NCBI RefSeq assembly: GCF_000224415.1
Contig: NZ_AFXQ01000010.1
Span: 1-64,000, forward strand
Source: Citricoccus sp. CH26A
GTDB taxonomy: Bacteria > Actinomycetota > Actinomycetes > Actinomycetales > Micrococcaceae
Length of the DNA: 64,000 nt
Direction: 5' to 3'
Made by a program: the position numbers and the translations under genes. Below are positions 62,476 through 64,000 of this stretch, one piece after another (the stretch's first letter is position 1; every line of letters begins with the position of its first letter). The notes beneath the pieces are model-generated. The model saw only the letters and a program-made list of their open reading frames with translations. It was not told the origin of the DNA and searched no databases.

Positions 62476-63873
62476 GTGGCCTCCTCCTCCTCGTCCTCGC
62501 CCGCACCGTCCGGTCCGCAGCCCGCCGCGGGCGGTGCCCCGCCGTCGTCGTCAGCGGCGCCCACCGGCAGCCGGGACGTCACCGTCCTGGCCCCCGTCCT
62601 GACCGCCGAGGGCTGGCAGCTGCTGAACTCCCTCGAGGGCTACCGGGAGTCGGAGGCGTTGGCGATGTCCACCCGGCTGCGCGCCGCGGGCCACGCCCCC
62701 GAACTCGTCTCGGCCGTGCTGACCCAGCTGAAGCTGCGGGACCAGGCCGCCGCCAAGTTCGGTCCCTTCGCCGCGCACATGGTCTTCACCCGGGCGGGCC
62801 TGGAACAGGCCACGCGGATGAACGTGGCCGCCGTGCACGCCGGGCGGTTCGCCGGCGCCGGGATCCGGTCCGTCGCGGACCTGGGCTGCGGCCTCGGGGC
62901 GGACGCCATGGCCATGGCCGCGCTGGACCTCGAGGTGACCGCCGTGGAGCGGGACGAGACGGTGGCCGCGGCGGCGACGATCAACCTCATGCCCTTTCCC
63001 CACGCCACCGTGGTCGGTGCGGACGCGCAGGACTGGGTGGCCGCGGCGCAGGCGAACGGCACCGAGCCCGAGGGCTACTGGCTCGACCCCGCCCGCCGGG
63101 TGCTGTCCACCTCCGGGTCCAGCCGGGTGTTCGACCCGGAGGCGTTCTCCCCGCCGCTGTCCTTCGTCGAGTCCCTCGCCGGGCGCGGCACCGCCGTCGG
63201 CGTGAAGCTCGGCCCCGGCCTGCCGCACGAGTCCGTGCCCGCCGGCTGCGAGGCGCAGTGGGTCTCGGTGGACGGGGACGTCACCGAGGCCGTGCTGTGG
63301 TTCAACGCCCTCGCCCGGGACGGCGTGCGCCGCAGCGCCCTGGTCATGTCCGGTCCCGGAGCGGGCCCGACGACGGCGGGAGGCCGGGGCGGCCACCACG
63401 AGATCACCGCGGGGACCGGCTTCGGCGGCTCTCCCGAGGTGCCGGTCGGTGGCGTGGAGGCCCTGAGCGGGTACCTCTACGAACCGGACGGCGCCGTGAT
63501 CCGGGCCGGACTGGTGGCCGACCTGATCCACCGCGACTTCGCCTCGTCCGGCGGGGCACTGCTCGATGAGCACATCGCCTACTTCCGGGCCGACGAGCCG
63601 GTGGAGTCACCGTTCGCGCGGGCCTACCGGATCGAGTCGGTGATGCCCTTCAACGTCAAGGGCCTGCGGCGCTGGGTGCAGGAGACCGGGGTGGGCCGGT
63701 TGGACATCAAGAAGCGCGGGATGGCCGTCACCCCCGAGGAACTGCGACGCCAGCTCATGTCCGGCAAGGGCTCGAAGGGGTCGAAGACGTCGAGGCGCTC
63801 CGGCCGGCACGCCACCCTCGTGCTCACGCGGATCGGCGAGGAACGGGTCGCCGTGGAGGTCACCCCGGCCTGA
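62476..63873 (+). CDS. Class I SAM-dependent methyltransferase with THUMP-like C-terminal domain
   Basis: A 465-residue protein. The SAM-binding motif [18 protein letters not shown] is near residue 135, with [18 protein letters not shown] as motif II and [12 protein letters not shown] as motif IV. The C-terminal region ([26 protein letters not shown]) matches the THUMP-like fold found after some RNA methyltransferases. An RNA substrate is likely but not proven. A Ser-rich N-terminal stretch of about 35 residues comes first. Start GTG 62476 is set by the leaderless promoter. Confidence 0.83.
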   Translation: MASSSSSSPAPSGPQPAAGGAPPSSSAAPTGSRDVTVLAPVLTAEGWQLLNSLEGYRESEALAMSTRLRAAGHAPELVSAVLTQLKLRDQAAAKFGPFAAHMVFTRAGLEQATRMNVAAVHAGRFAGAGIRSVADLGCGLGADAMAMAALDLEVTAVERDETVAAAATINLMPFPHATVVGADAQDWVAAAQANGTEPEGYWLDPARRVLSTSGSSRVFDPEAFSPPLSFVESLAGRGTAVGVKLGPGLPHESVPAGCEAQWVSVDGDVTEAVLWFNALARDGVRRSALVMSGPGAGPTTAGGRGGHHEITAGTGFGGSPEVPVGGVEALSGYLYEPDGAVIRAGLVADLIHRDFASSGGALLDEHIAYFRADEPVESPFARAYRIESVMPFNVKGLRRWVQETGVGRLDIKKRGMAVTPEELRRQLMSGKGSKGSKTSRRSGRHATLVLTRIGEERVAVEVTPA

Positions 63874-63907
63874 CAGCCTGACGGACCGGTGCGACCGGCA
63901 CGCCGGC

Positions 63908-64000
63908 TCAGGTGCCGGAGACGTCCCGCCCGAGGCCGGTGGGGGAGGCCGTGGCCACGTGGTTGACGACCTCGTTGACCACGCGGTGCAGGTTGTCCAG
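63908..64000 (-). CDS. C-terminal end of a gene cut by the window edge
   Basis: A minus-strand frame open from the window end to a TGA at 63910-63908, giving 30 residues (LDNLHRVVNEVVNHVATASP then TGLGRDVSGT). Codon use is normal for this genome. The family cannot be told from so little. Confidence 0.45.
   Translation of the reverse strand: MDNLHRVVNEVVNHVATASPTGLGRDVSGT

Overview
The window is from the chromosome of a high-GC Gram-positive actinobacterium. Codon use, the alr-tsaE pair, a DtxR/IdeR-type iron regulon, many leaderless-type promoters and SipW-type export genes fit a member of the Micrococcaceae (Micrococcus/Citricoccus/Arthrobacter-like). This is an inference from gene content; no rRNA or tRNA gene was found to fix the genus.

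Layout. 1-3.6 kb: the end of a lower-GC exopolysaccharide region (a WbaP-like sugar transferase) followed by about 2 kb of apparently decayed sequence. 3.6-16 kb: housekeeping genes (acpS, nnr, glgX, manA, alr, tsaE, tsaB) mixed with two paralogous rhodaneses, an SGNH hydrolase, a serine beta-lactamase-fold enzyme and a 47-residue membrane peptide. 16-28 kb: a uracil-DNA glycosylase, secreted proteins, a frame-broken SLH/HExxH protein, an MFS + acetoacetyl-CoA synthetase + IclR set, sodC, thpR and a DUF559-type nuclease. 28-32.7 kb: PucR-type regulator, flavin/2Fe-2S reductase and fatty-acid desaturase, then rimI. 32.7-35.2 kb: an export cluster with a SipW-type signal peptidase and three exported proteins sharing one unusual signal-peptide motif. 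35.5-38.8 kb: an Hpt-like protein without the phospho-histidine, an OmpR-type response regulator and a PAS histidine kinase. 39-43.2 kb: unknown genes including a sigma-70-like protein. 44.8-46.8 kb: an operon encoding a FliI-type protein that has lost the Walker A lysine and catalytic glutamate, with a FliJ-like partner and no other flagellar genes in view. 46.9-55.9 kb: acyltransferase, secreted hydrolase, tsaD, a GCS2-type ligase and NagZ. 55.9-61.9 kb: an iron-siderophore ABC transporter and two small genes, each with an IdeR-like box. 62-64 kb: a divergent membrane protein/methyltransferase pair and a partial gene.

Three cross-cutting signals stand out. (1) A 65-bp palindromic repeat (24-bp arms, 17-nt asymmetric loop) occurs seven times between genes, with compensating arm changes. 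(2) At least ten genes have a -10-like TANNNT exactly 6 or 7 nt before the start codon, indicating leaderless transcripts. (3) The t6A/RimI genes that many actinobacteria keep together (alr-tsaE-tsaB-rimI-tsaD) keep order and strand here but are spread over 42 kb. Two genes (tsaB and the SLH/HExxH protein) appear to lack one base in GC-rich runs, which may be real or an assembly error.
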